Shown here: piece by piece, positions 10,301-20,173 of the stretch | Layout of the letters: each line of letters starts with the position of its first letter | How positions within the stretch are numbered: position 1 is the first letter of the stretch | Assembly (NCBI GenBank): GCA_001584585.1 | Contig: LSYV01000047.1 | Location: forward strand, 271,465-335,464 | DNA from: Gonium pectorale | Taxonomy: Eukaryota > Chlorophyta > Chlorophyceae > Chlamydomonadales > Volvocaceae | Reading direction: 5' to 3' | DNA length: 64,000 nucleotides | Program-made: the position numbers and the translations under genes | Notes under the pieces: model-generated | Seen by the model: only the letters and a program-made list of their open reading frames with translations | What the model was told of the DNA's origin: nothing | The model's database searches: none

Positions 10301-13300
10301 GCTGTGTGTGTACATGCGGTGTCTTTGCATTTGGTCACGTGGTAGCGGAGTCATCAGCAAGGCTAATGCGGACTTTGTGTCGTGTGTTATGCCGCGTCGC
10401 GCAGGTTACCCGCCGCCGCCGCCTTCGGAGCCGCCCCGCTCGCCTGCCCCGCCTCCCCGTCTCCCCTCCCCGCCCCGCCCGCCGTCACCCCGACCTCCGG
10501 GCCTGCCCACCCGGCCGCCCTCTCCGCGGCCGCCCTCGCCCCGTCCCCCGCCGCCAAAGAGGAGCGCACCGCCCAGCCCACCTGCACCCCCATCCGCGCC
10601 GGAGCTGTCCCCCGAGCAGCTGAAAGAAGTTGCACAGGCGACCATCACTCAAGACGTACCCGTCATCGTCAAGGGCGTGCCGCCCACTATTCCCAACCCC
10701 CAACCGGCGGCCGTCATCGCAATCCTGGGAACCGGTGTGTCACTCGTCCGCAATGACCTCGATCAGACGGTGGTGGCCCTGACGCGCTACGGGGAGGGGC
10801 GCACCACGGGCTTTGGTGGTGAGCGCATGATCACGGAGTGCTGCCGACCCGCGGGTCAGTCCGAACCGGGCATGGACCGCATTATCATCAACACCGCCAT
10901 CTGGGCGGCCGGGGAGCCGCTCCTGCGTGACGGCCGCAAGGCTCTGCTGCGCGTCGCGGACAGCAAGTACCTCAAGGTGGCCAGGTGCGCGGGGCTGTGG
11001 GCGCGCCGAGTTCTTTTGGGGGTGGGGCGGTGAGGGCCTCCTCACCATTTCGGGATGCGATCAATGGCCGGTCCGGCTTTCATAGCTGCTGTGACTGCGC
11101 ACTGCGAAGTGATGGAACACTCCCGGGCGCGATCCGAACTTCTACCTTGGACATGTAGGTGGCCGTCCGTGCCGCGTGTGTCGTATATTTGCCTAGCGCC
11201 GCAGCTGCCCCCATACACACACCCCACACACCCGCCCACCCACCCATCACCCAGGTTCGTCACCAACCGCGCCCCCGACGTCTTCCGGCGACCCAAGGGC
11301 CTGGTGGGCCGCTACTCCCTGCCTCTGAGCTCCTTCCTGTTGGGTAACGCGGGCCCCTGCGACGTCTACGTCATCGGCGCCTTCGACCCCGCCTTCCTGG
11401 AGCCGGGAGTGCAGGCTGCGCTGCAGCGCTTCGTGGCCGCGGGCAGGGCGCTGCTTGTGGTCGGACCCGACGTCATGCCATCCGCATTCTACGTGGCGGC
11501 TCGCAGGAGGCAGCTGGCCGGTGACGGTGTGGGCGCCGCCTGGCCGCTGAAGTTTGGGGCACAGGACTCCCCGTCGTGGTCTCAGGCGTCACGGCTACTA
11601 CCGCTGGGGTCGGCCAGCGCGTCGGGGCGTTTGGACGAGGACAGGGCAGGCAGCAATGGTGTTGGCGACTACTCATCGGACGGTGAGCACCTGCTAGGCG
11701 AGCCCCAGGTGTCCGTCGGCCGCTCCGGCTCAAAGTGGTCCTTGGAGGAGCCCCAGTCGCGGGTCGCCGTCGATCGCCTTCAGCCTGGAGGGAAGAAGAG
11801 CGGGCCCCGGCGGATGCTCCAGGACAGCTCGGGGTCCGAGGAGCCGAAGCCGAATCCACAGGAGCAGCTGCTGCAAACCCAGCCGTCCTTCGACGGCAAC
11901 GACATCCCGGTGAGCGATCGAGCGGGTGCCGCATGGGCACATGGCCGCTGCAGTACCATCCCGCCCGCGCTTCTCCCACCCATGATGAGCCCCGTAAGCG
12001 TGAATTGCTGTTGGCAGCCTCCAGTAGCATACGTATGCTTGCTCGTCTTCTTGCATGTTCTCTGGGGCGGGCCGTGGCTTCCGCGCACGCTCATGCCCCC
12101 TGGACCACGCGCCGTGCAGGTGAACCAAGTGACGGGCCCCATGGGTATGATCTTCACGGTGAGGCCGCGGGGTCCCCGTCCCTTGCACTGCCCGGGGAGA
12201 GGGCACAGCGGATCAGCTGGCAAATGAAGCCACCTACGGCTGTGCCAGGCGCATCGCCGGCTGTGCCAGGTGCATCGCCGCTGCATGAAGGCTACGCGAT
12301 GACTGTATACGTGCCCGTTGGCATGTGTCGGGAAGGGGCGAGGAATGAACGGGCAAAACAAGAACTGGCCGACCCATGTCGCACACACACACCTATGGGT
12401 CCTACACCGACGCCATCACTTTCGCGCTTACGCTCGTCATATGCGTTTTCCTTTTCAACACACACCTATGATTTCACAGGGTTACGTGTCCGACCCGGGC
12501 GGCAACCTCACGGTCACCGCGCCCTCGGAGCTGGCAAACGCGGAGCTGGCGGCGCAGCAGTACCTGGCCTGGCTGCAGGGGCAGGCAACGCTGGAGCCGC
12601 TGGTAGTCGGCCAGAGTGAGTCGCTGTGCGGTTAAAGGGTCGTTTTCTCACCTCGTCTGTCTGCTCCTGTCTGTTGGGACTGCCCCCCCCCCCTGGTGAC
12701 GGGCACCTGGCGGGTGCGTCGGCTCCGGCCGCCTCACGCAGCCACCCAGGCCTACTTGGCTCCACCTGGCCTTGGTCCGACACCCTCCGGCGCTCACCGC
12801 CCGACACCCGCAGTCATCGCGGTCATGACGCGGGCGATCAACGGGATGTCGCGGTCCGCCTCCGGCACGGCGCGCTTCTGGGACTTGGTGGACCGCACCA
12901 AGCAGCTGGAGGCCACCCACCCGCCCTTCCCGCCGCTGTTCGGCACCAGCCCGCCGCCGCCATCGCGCCGGCCCCCCGCGCCGGCCCCTCCACCTCCGTC
13001 TCCTAGGCCTCCCGCCGCCAGTAAGAGCCGTAGCGGCTGGGCTCGTGTGTGGATGTTTGGCGCAAGCTCCTGCGCCGGTACCCGACCTGACGTGCTGCGC
13101 TGCGCTGAGCGCGGCGCCATTGTTCCGCTCACCCCCAGCGCCCCCCGCATCCCCAGCAGCAAGACCATGGCACGCGTCGTGCTGAGCCCGCAGCAGCTCT
13201 TGACATCCGGTCGGTCGGTCGGTCGGTCGGTCGGTTGGTCAATCACACACACACACACACGCACGCGCTCCGCTCCGCTCCGCAACGCAACGCAACGCAA

Positions 13301-13726
13301 CGCAACGCAACGCGCAACCCCTTGTGTGCTGCCCATTGACCTCCCGCCGCCCTCCCGCCTGCCGCCGCCCCACACGCAGGCAACCTGCCCAAGCGAGTGG
13401 CCTACGTGGGCTGCTTCGCGGAGAACACGGCAGCCCGTGCCCTAAACGTCAGCCTCATCGCCCTCGACCGCCTGCTCTCGGTGGACCGCTGCCTCGCCGC
13501 GGCCTTGAAGATGACCGGCGGCGCGCAGCTGCCGGTCATCTTCATGGGCCTGCAGCGCTCGCAGTGCTTTGGCGGCTCCAGCCTGCTGGGCGCGCTGGAG
13601 CTGGGGCAGCTGCCCGACGCGGCTTGCAGCGCTAGTTGCGCCGGAGCGCCCGCGCAGCGCTGCGGCGGCCCGCTGAACGGCACGGCGCAGGCCAGCAGCT
13701 TGTACCGCATACTGGAGGAGGTGTAA
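7368..13726 (+). CDS. LRR / proline-rich / TCAF-like / WSC extracellular protein
   Basis: Nine exons: 7368-7894, 8190-8755, 8910-10130, 10405-10984, 11255-11909, 12120-12158, 12480-12615, 12814-13020 and 13380-13726. They join to exactly 1,426 codons with matching phases (1,425 aa). Residues 1-20 form a signal peptide (MLAMRV then SIALLLLV). An LRR cap around residues 70-145 has KPLWD, CDLSTW and TDPC. LRRs run to about 480. A PPPSPPP hinge spans about 494-600. A beta-rich segment (about 605-770) ends in GVSGGYGAVVGSVRLLF, reminiscent of jacalin-like lectins (weak). A second proline-rich hinge covers 772-840. Residues about 880-1045, with RYGEGRTTGFGGE, DVYVIGAF and GRALLVVGPD, resemble the GATase1-like region of TCAF/M60-associated proteins. 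A third short proline-rich run follows, then a C-terminal WSC domain (about 1315-1420) with YVGCFAE, a C-rich core and CGGPLNG. A secreted wall/matrix protein that binds carbohydrate is inferred. The catalytic M60 HExxH motif is not seen. Confidence 0.82.
9298..9618 (+). other. Hydroxyproline-type (S)PPP hinge within the LRR/WSC protein
   Basis: About 105 codons of nearly uninterrupted Pro with Ser, Ala and Thr (PPPPPPP, SPPSPP and PAPSPPPP patterns). This is the composition of pherophorin and gametolysin rod segments in volvocine algae, which are prolyl-hydroxylated and arabinosylated. A second block lies at 10405-10600 and a third, shorter one at 12945-13020, so the hinges separate the folded modules. 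Confidence 0.9.
13209..13312. repeat. Cluster of four microsatellites in the last intron of the WSC gene
   Basis: (GGTC)n at 13209-13240, (CA)n at 13244-13260, (CGCTC)n at about 13265-13281 and (CAACG)n at 13282-13312, back to back within the intron 13021-13379. Confidence 0.9.
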
Positions 13727-15071
13727 GCGCTGGCTTCAGCAGTTCGGCGGATATGCACCTATACGTGTTGGGCCGGCCGAAGCCAGTGCGGCGCGGCTCG
13801 GTGCTTGTTGCTTGTCCTGCTTAGGCCCTCCGTCCGTCGCCTGCCGGTGGCAGGTTGGCGGCCAGCCTTGCTGCGCATTGAACGCGTGTGGGGTCAGGGT
13901 GCGGCGCTGTCTCGCGTCGCGCATCGCTTCCGTGCGGGTCGGGGTGGGCGTGGCTTTGCTTTATGCATGCGCGCATGTGCAAGCAGGGCGCGCGACCGTT
14001 GGCATTTCATCCATTCTGCGTGCGAGCCCGTGCTGCTATAACATGGTGCCCTGCCACCCGGATTGGTACCGGCCCTTCCCATCATGTCAGGGAGCGCCTG
14101 GGGCCGTCGGCGGTCGTGGGGTGCACTCAATGCGCCTGTGCTGTTCCGTGCCGTGTCCGTACTAACGCCACAAGAATAGAATAACCGTAGATGGATAGGT
14201 GGCCCAAACCACAGTGTCGTCTGCGTGCATCGCTGCCGCACAATTCAACAAATCGGTCTTACTTTTTGATAGTCCAAAGACACCAATAAGTTGGTCCGTT
14301 CCTGGGGCGCCCTGCGATGCATGGCTTGGGCAGGGGCGCACCACGAGGCGCCAGTGGGGGGGCTGGCGCCCTGCGGTCCATGGGCCCGCACATGCGCACC
14401 ATATTTTGCAAATTTCGTAGCGCCAATGGCCATATTGAGGTCGTGAGGCAGCGGTACACGTGCTTCTACACTTTTGAGTATCTCGTCCACAGCAAGGCGG
14501 TCGTTTAAGGCGGTGGTATCAAGAATGGTATTACGGCGTTGTGAATGGTATTACGGCGTGTGTGTCTCGACCAGCTTGGAGAGGCGCGCTACGGCGCGCT
14601 AGCGTCGGGCGCGGCACGTCTGTGCGCGCAGCGCATCGCTTTGCACGCCATCTGGGTGATGCACCAAGCACAACTTGTGGGTGATGGCAGTCATGCTCGT
14701 CTGCAGGCTCCCTGATTTTGGGTTTGGATGGCATCCGTGTCGAGCATGCTCGTTTGGGCACATGGGTATTTGAATTACACGACTGCTGTTGGGGTGTGTG
14801 GCGCGTGTTTCTACGGTTGTTGGACGTTTGGTAGACTGTGCCGTGGGATTCGTACTCGTGATGCGCGTACGTGTGTGTGAATGGGTCACCTGGATGTTGC
14901 GTTGGCACGCAAGTAAGGCATGGCCGGCCCGCACTGCATGTCTACTTATGAGACACGCGGTTGGCATACTCTTGACGAGGTGCTGCGGCTGGCTGCGCAG
15001 CGCGGCTTGGCCTGTCGTGCCGGAAAAGAAAGCGACGTCGAGATGGCTTCTTACGCTGCTTAGGAGTTCTG

Positions 15072-15344
15072 TTGCAGCAGTGGTCGTTGGTGCCGCTGGT
15101 ATCCCACTTGAGCCACACAGGTAAGGAGTGGGAGCAGAGGTTCTCAGAGCTTGACAAGCCGAGTTTGATGGCTGTTGAGTTCCGTCGGATGGGCATAGCA
15201 GCCCGCCGCAAAAGCTTCCGCAGACCTTGGAATCCAATCGTTTGGGCATTGGAGGAGTGGCCATTGGGCATGGGCCGCGCGGCCCAGCATGCAGCTTCTC
15301 TCGCTCCGCCGGCATTGGCCAGGTCGGGTCTCGGGCCACCCAAG
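15072..15344 (+). pseudogene. Possible coding fragment interrupted by a MITE
   Basis: An open frame encodes a protein-like stretch (motifs GKEWEQRF, MAVEFRRMG and NPIVWALEEWP) with mixed polar and hydrophobic residues, unlike the low-complexity shadow frames around it. It runs into the inserted element at 15345, where the frame loses sense. No family is recognised. It could be a remnant of a transposon ORF or a decayed gene; chance is also possible. Confidence 0.22.
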
Positions 15345-15582
15345 CAGTCTGGCTATCTAAACGTTTTTTTCGAAAAACACCCCCTTTCGGGGCGGGCCCA
15401 GACGAAAAATGGGGACCGGAAGAAGGGGTGCTCTAACGAAAAAACCGGCCCCTGAAAGGGGGTCCGTCTATGGAGCGGACGAAAAATGCCTATCCGGAGG
15501 GCGTTCCCGGACGAAAACCTTGAAGAGTTTTAAGCTTTTTCGTGGGCCAAACGAATCGCCCCGACGGCAGATAGCCAGGCTG
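15345..15582. mobile_element. 238-bp hAT-like MITE
   Basis: Terminal inverted repeats CAGTCTGGCTATCT and AGATAGCCAGGCTG (one mismatch) are bounded by perfect 8-bp direct repeats CACCCAAG at 15337-15344 and 15583-15590. CAG-type ends plus an 8-bp duplication point to hAT mobilisation. The interior is A/T-homopolymer-rich (TTTTTTTCGAAAAA, GACGAAAAATGG) and has short self-complementary C- and G-runs. It has no coding capacity. Confidence 0.85.
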
Positions 15583-16449
15583 CACCCAAGACCTTCTGCG
15601 CACCCAAGTCAATAACCCACTAAGCAGTGCGACACTGGCACGGTCATCCGCGGTACACATGCACGGGATTCAGCGCGTCAGGGCGTATTCAACGGGTCCT
15701 CTGTTAGCGGTTCACCTATCCACAAGGCATTAAGGCCAAACTTTGCGATGAGCAGGATGGGCGGGGCCGCTGGGTGTGGCAGGTGCCCCTGTGGAGGTGG
15801 AGGTGGAGGTGGAGGTGCCCCTGCAGGTGCTCCTTTGCCACCCGCGCAGTAGGCATCAGCGTGCAGCGAATGTCGGCAGAAACGCAGCGCCAAGGAAAGT
15901 CACGAACGCGGGCATCACAGGCCACTGTTGGTGGCAGACATAGGCAGGCACGAGCAGGGGGCTGCACCTGCCGGGCGCCGGCCAGTGTGAGCGCTTTCCA
16001 ATAAATGCATTAGTTGCCCGTGGGTAATTGCTAAAGCCATCTGGCCCGCCCGCGTGCGACAGGAATCGGTGAGAGCCTCATTCCGAAGCTCCGAGACAAG
16101 GTGTGTTCGAGACCTTGAGCACTTGATCGGCCTCTCGCGCGAATGGCAGGACTTAACGGCGCGAGCGTACATGTTGGAAGGATCGCTATTGGCATATCGT
16201 GCTGGTTGTTGTGTGTGCTGGTTTACCTGGCAATGGCTCGACATGGAGGCGGCGGAAACAGGAGGTTGCCCGCTTCAGTGGGTCGTCTATTCTGGAAGCG
16301 GCACGTGCTGCGAGACCGGTTACCGTACGGCGCCGTTGATCGAGTCAGCCCCCCGACTCCTTAACGGAAGCTGTCCTACGGTACTCGCATTTCTTGCTTA
16401 TTGTGGACTCCTATTTTGAACGCGTTCTGCTCCCCCGCTCATTTCTATA

Positions 16450-16464
16450 GACCCGCGGGTCACT
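16450..16464. promoter_or_regulatory. Palindromic upstream element of the first 77-aa gene
   Basis: GACCCGCGGGTCACT lies about 100 bp before the ATG at 16564. Its core GACCCGCGGGTC is a perfect 12-bp palindrome. The same 15-mer with a single change (GACCCACGGGTCACT) lies about 70 bp before the paralogous gene. A duplicated promoter element or a dimeric transcription-factor site is inferred. Confidence 0.5.
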
Positions 16465-16563
16465 ACCACAACGAGGGGCGATCTGGCTCCTTTCAAGCGA
16501 TATTTAGGGAGCGCACTGCCCTAGGTTACAATCCCAAGCAGTAATCACATTGCCGCCGGCATC

Positions 16564-16797
16564 ATGGGCCTCATTACCTTTACGCTGCTGGCTACCGCAG
16601 TCCTAGCGACCTCGCCGCTCTGGTTCCCACTGCTGCTGGCCGCAATCATCATGCCGCACATGGTGCCCATTGTGCTTTGCCTCGGCGCCATCCTGACGGC
16701 GCCGCTGTGGATACCGTTGTCCATCGTCGGCATCCCAATCCTGATCATCACAAGCCCTATCTGGGGCTTCCTCTTGCTGCTGGCAATCCTCCTCTGA
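16564..16797 (+). CDS. Small hydrophobic protein, 77 aa (tandem paralogue A)
   Basis: Intronless ORF from ATG to TGA. It is almost entirely hydrophobic, with no charged residue and one His. A motif recurs three times: TSPLW (residues 16-20), TAPLW (45-49) and TSPIW (63-67), separated by aliphatic runs, suggesting hairpin-like membrane insertion. The segment PILIITSP fits the first part of the oleosin proline knot (P-x5-S-P), but the final Pro is absent and there is no amphipathic flank, so oleosin kinship is only a guess. It is 52/77 identical by eye to the ORF at 18740. That conservation, with identical length and a shared upstream palindrome, argues that it is a real gene. Function unknown; an endomembrane or lipid-droplet location is inferred from hydrophobicity alone. 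Confidence 0.72.
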   Translation: MGLITFTLLATAVLATSPLWFPLLLAAIIMPHMVPIVLCLGAILTAPLWIPLSIVGIPILIITSPIWGFLLLLAILL

Positions 16798-18654
16798 GGC
16801 GGCGGGACCCGGGGAGCTTGAAGGAGCCGGCGGGCGGCCCCGTGTGGCGGGCGTGCTGCCCTGGTGGAGGCACGGTTGGACGGGAATGTTGAATCCAGTG
16901 GCAGTGATCTGCCCTCCGTGGCAACCTCTCGTGGGATCATGTGCATCTTGCCGTTGTAGTTGGTGCACCACATTGGACTGCGACCGTTTGGGGCGAACCG
17001 CTGCTGCTGGTGACCGCCTTCGGTGCATGTCGGCGCTTTCGGGCGTTGCATCTTTGCGAGCGGCGGCTTGGACGCGAGGGAGGCATGTCTGGTGCAAATG
17101 AAGGCGTGGGATTGGTAGGAGGGAGGAGGTAATGAATGCGCAGCGTTCAGATGGTACGTGCAAGGCAAGGCAATTAAGTGAACGGTGAGCGAGATCTTTG
17201 GAGTCCAGTGCCTGTACCCAATTGAAGGAAAGAGGGCTCCCGAAGGGGTGGAAGGCAGGGCTCTTGGAATCAACGATGTAGGAGGGCCCGTTACGGCACC
17301 AGTGCAGGCGTTACTCGCATGTGTCTGTGATGATCTGGTGCGGTGTACATGACCTGGGGCGAGCCGCCGCTGCAGCGGCGCTGAAACCCATGTAATCTTT
17401 CCGTTTGGAGTGTGTGAACCCATTCGTATCCGGCGCAACTGCACCTCGAGCTTGGATGCGGAGCGGTTTGCCCACAGAGGGAGGGGTTTGGCGGCATGCA
17501 ACTGTACTGCTTAATGAGCACCCGTAAGCAAGCCAGCCAGTATGGCGTGCAGCGCCTGCAATCATGGCTGCTACGTGCCCCACCCTTCAACCTCAGCAGG
17601 TAGTACCATGAAACGTGCAGCTGCAGGAGTGCACACTCATGCCGTGACACCGTGTTCTCCAGCCAAAGCATCGTGGCAGGTCCCGTCGCCTTGTGTACGC
17701 CTATTCGCGCTGCCAGTAGCAGAGATGTGTTTGTGCCATGGCTACAATACCGAGAGCGCACAGCGATATCTTTAATGCGAATGCGAATACCTGCGAATTA
17801 TGGGGGGCGAATCTCGTCAACTCCCTTCGGAGAGCAGTAAGCCCCACCGGTGTATGCGGCATCACAGCCCTCGAGCCAGGCACGTGAGGCATTCCCTTCG
17901 CGTCTTCAATATGCTGCGACCTGATACCGGATGCACTTACGACATATGCACATGCTTACTGGCTGTGCTTCGCAAGAAGCCCTGTGGGTTGTAAGCTTGC
18001 TGGTAACAAGGTCGAACGATGCTATGAGCCCCAAACAAAGCGCTTTTATTTGCCAGAGCTTCGCTTGGTTGTTGCCTCGGCGCTCATTGTTGCCCGCTCC
18101 CAAGGACCTCAGTGTCCACCTCGCCAGTTCCGGCGGTGGACTCGCGCAACCGTCGGAGCCGACCTGGTCACCGCTGGACACGCCGTTCTCCGGCAATCAA
18201 AATTGTCTGCGGGGAGACCGGACATAGGCACCCTAAGGTACTTATATCCACCATGCTATGTGATCGCCTCGCCCCACGCGGGCCACAGCCATTTGGGCAA
18301 AAGCCGCACGTGAGCGGAAACCGGAGGGGGCCCGTCTGCCCGGCCCCAGAGCGGGTGCGCAGGACTGCCGGCAGCGCCGACCGACCGATGAACCATGGGT
18401 ACAGGGAAGGGTGCGCGCAGCCGCTGTGGCAATGATCACGACGGAGCACCGTAGCATGCTGCGTCGAGCAACATGTTCTTAGACTGCAGGATGTCGGACG
18501 CTACGCCTGTCGGGCGCATTTTGGCGTCACAACTTCGGAGCGCGGGCAAGGCCCCTTGCACAGATACCAGCGAAGCGCGCTTACTGCTCTGCTCCTATCA
18601 CGTGCTGAAACGTGTTTGTGCTACAATTGCTGCTATATTACGACCCTGACGCGC
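16798..18654. other. Intergenic region between the two 77-aa genes
   Basis: About 1.86 kb. It should hold the 3' end of the first small gene and the promoter of the second. No ORF with recognisable motifs, no TIR element and no RNA gene is seen. Long antisense frames (such as 16603-17163) are proline/histidine-rich shadows with no conserved pattern. Confidence 0.45.
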
Positions 18655-18669
18655 GACCCACGGGTCACT
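18655..18669. promoter_or_regulatory. Palindromic upstream element of the second 77-aa gene
   Basis: GACCCACGGGTCACT differs at one position from the element at 16450. A TATA-like CTATAA follows at 18675-18680, and a (CAG)5 tract lies just before the ATG in the presumed 5' UTR. Confidence 0.5.
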
Positions 18670-18739
18670 GATACTCTATAAGCGTTTGCTGCGCGCTGGC
18701 CGTGGCACCCCGTGCAGCAGCAGCAGCAGCGGCAGCGTC

Positions 18740-18973
18740 ATGGGTCTCGTCACGTTCTCACTGCTGCTGGGCGCGGCGTTGGCGACCGCGCCGCTCTGGT
18801 TCCCGCTACTGCTGTTCGTCACCTTCCTGCCGGGTTTTGCGCACATCGTGCTGGGTTTGATCGCCCTCCTGACGGCGCCGCTGTGGATACCGCTGGTCAT
18901 CATTGGCATCCCTATTGTGATCATCACCAGCCCCATATGGAGCTTCCTCCTCGTGCTGGCGATCATATTTTAG
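18740..18973 (+). CDS. Small hydrophobic protein, 77 aa (tandem paralogue B)
   Basis: Intronless ORF with ATG preceded by a CAG-repeat leader, stop TAG. It aligns without gaps to the protein encoded at 16564. Changes are conservative (I/V, L/I, S/A), and the core TAPLWIPL...GIPI.IITSPIW.FLL is kept, the pattern expected under purifying selection. The three T(S/A)PxW repeats are present at the same positions (16-20, 45-49, 63-67). No charged residue and no signal-peptidase-like site is seen. Membrane-embedded protein of unknown function; tandem gene duplication is the simplest origin. Confidence 0.72.
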   Translation: MGLVTFSLLLGAALATAPLWFPLLLFVTFLPGFAHIVLGLIALLTAPLWIPLVIIGIPIVIITSPIWSFLLVLAIIF

Positions 18974-19191
18974 GGCCCAAAATGCAGCAGGGACCAGAAG
19001 CTGGGAGGGGCCCATAAAGGGCCTCTGGCGACGCCGGAAGCCTGTGGAAGGCTGCTATCGCCTGCTAGCGAGTACGGGGACGCGAACGCGGTCTGGGGCT
19101 GCAGGGCCGGCGCCACCGTGGCGGCAGGCGCACCCGTGGCCAGGCTGATGGGCATGATGCACACCCGGGAGGTGTAGATCATGGGAACGCA

Positions 19192-19930
19192 TTGGTTGGG
19201 GTGCGGCTGCAACACGGCAGCGTGTACGTTTGGCTGGGGAGCGAGAAGCTGAGGCAGATGGCTGTGGTGACAGTTCCTGACGGTTTGCAGGAGTCGACCC
19301 AACCGGAAATTGGGGTGCTGCTGCCGTATATAATATATTGTGGTTGCAGTTGGGGTCCTGCAACTCTGCGCATTATGACATCCAAGCTGTGAAGCGGGTT
19401 GAGGGACAGCCGCAGGCCATTGTTGTAAAGCTGATTGACTGGCAGGTGCCCCTCGGGTCGCGTGTTCGCCCAGCTACTAGCAGACCGGACATCGGTATGG
19501 TTCCGCGGCAGATTCAACTGCATACCCAGGGCATGCAAGGGGTGTTCCTTCATGCCACTGAGTTGTTACAGGAGGACCAGCCTTATCCGCGGTACATGAT
19601 GCTCCTCAGCCCATGGGCGGCCGTGCGCCCTTGCCGAAGTCCCAACAGACTGGGGCACCCAAAACAGCCAGCCTCGGGATGCACATCCCGGCACACACAC
19701 CCGTGCTAACCTCCTGCAGTAAATACTCCCGTCAAGCGTCTGGGACTGTCATCTTAAATGACAGTGTGACACCTGAAACCACACGCTTTGAACAAAATGG
19801 TGACTGTCCCAGCCGAACGTCAGACGCAAAAGCAGGTCTCGTTCGGAGGACCCGGATGGTGCTCCAAGCCAACCTAGCGCCATACGGGAACAACGTAATG
19901 GGCCCGCTGGACCTGTTCCTGGCATCTTAG
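19192..19930 (+). other. Uncertain coding region
   Basis: Overlapping + frames contain protein-like stretches: GSVYVWLGSEKLRQMAVV (about 19210-19270), then VKRVEGQPQAIVVKLIDWQV (about 19390-19450) and GVFLHATELLQEDQPYPRY (about 19540-19600). A CTCCTGCAG acceptor-like site lies near 19720. They might be exons of one gene whose splice pattern I could not resolve. No family is recognised, and the region could equally be decayed transposon sequence. Confidence 0.25.
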
Positions 19931-20173
19931 GCCCCGACCTGGCAGCCGCTGAAGGGGCAGCTCGTTTCCTGGCTGCTTAAGCGCTGGCACCCCCTCAAGC
20001 ATATCCGACGCTCCAAATAAGTTCGACTGACCTGGGCAAGGTTCCGCAACCGGCCATCTGTTTCGCATACCAATCTACCCACACCCTAATGTCCTTCCCA
20101 CGCCCCTCACTACGCAACCTGCGCTAAGGCCAACGGGAGCTCTCGTGCGTGCCGTTACATGGCCTCCGCGCCG

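Larger units (their letters stand above)
13727..16449. other. Gene-poor region with transposon debris
   Basis: No convincing gene with family signatures is seen. It holds a 20-bp imperfect tandem repeat (GAATGGTATTACGGCGT, twice) at about 14522-14560, a possible coding fragment at 15072-15344 and a hAT-like MITE at 15345-15582. A GGAGGT run (about 15793-15820) follows. Antisense frames across 14599-15339 show no recognisable motif. Confidence 0.5.

Noticed and set aside
13128..13208. Extra exon of the WSC gene ending in VVLSPQQLLTS
   Set aside because: Any acceptor here gives a TGA in the phase required by the upstream exon. Skipping directly from 13020 to 13380 keeps frame and gives SNLPKRVAYVGCF.
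14599..15339. 246-aa minus-strand frame
   Set aside because: No recognisable motif, Ser/Thr/Arg-rich composition and no splice or start context. The opposite + frame looks more protein-like.
16545..17501. 318-aa minus-strand frame over the first 77-aa gene
   Set aside because: Low-complexity His/Pro/Arg composition and no homologous counterpart opposite the paralogue. The + strand ORF shows protein-level conservation.
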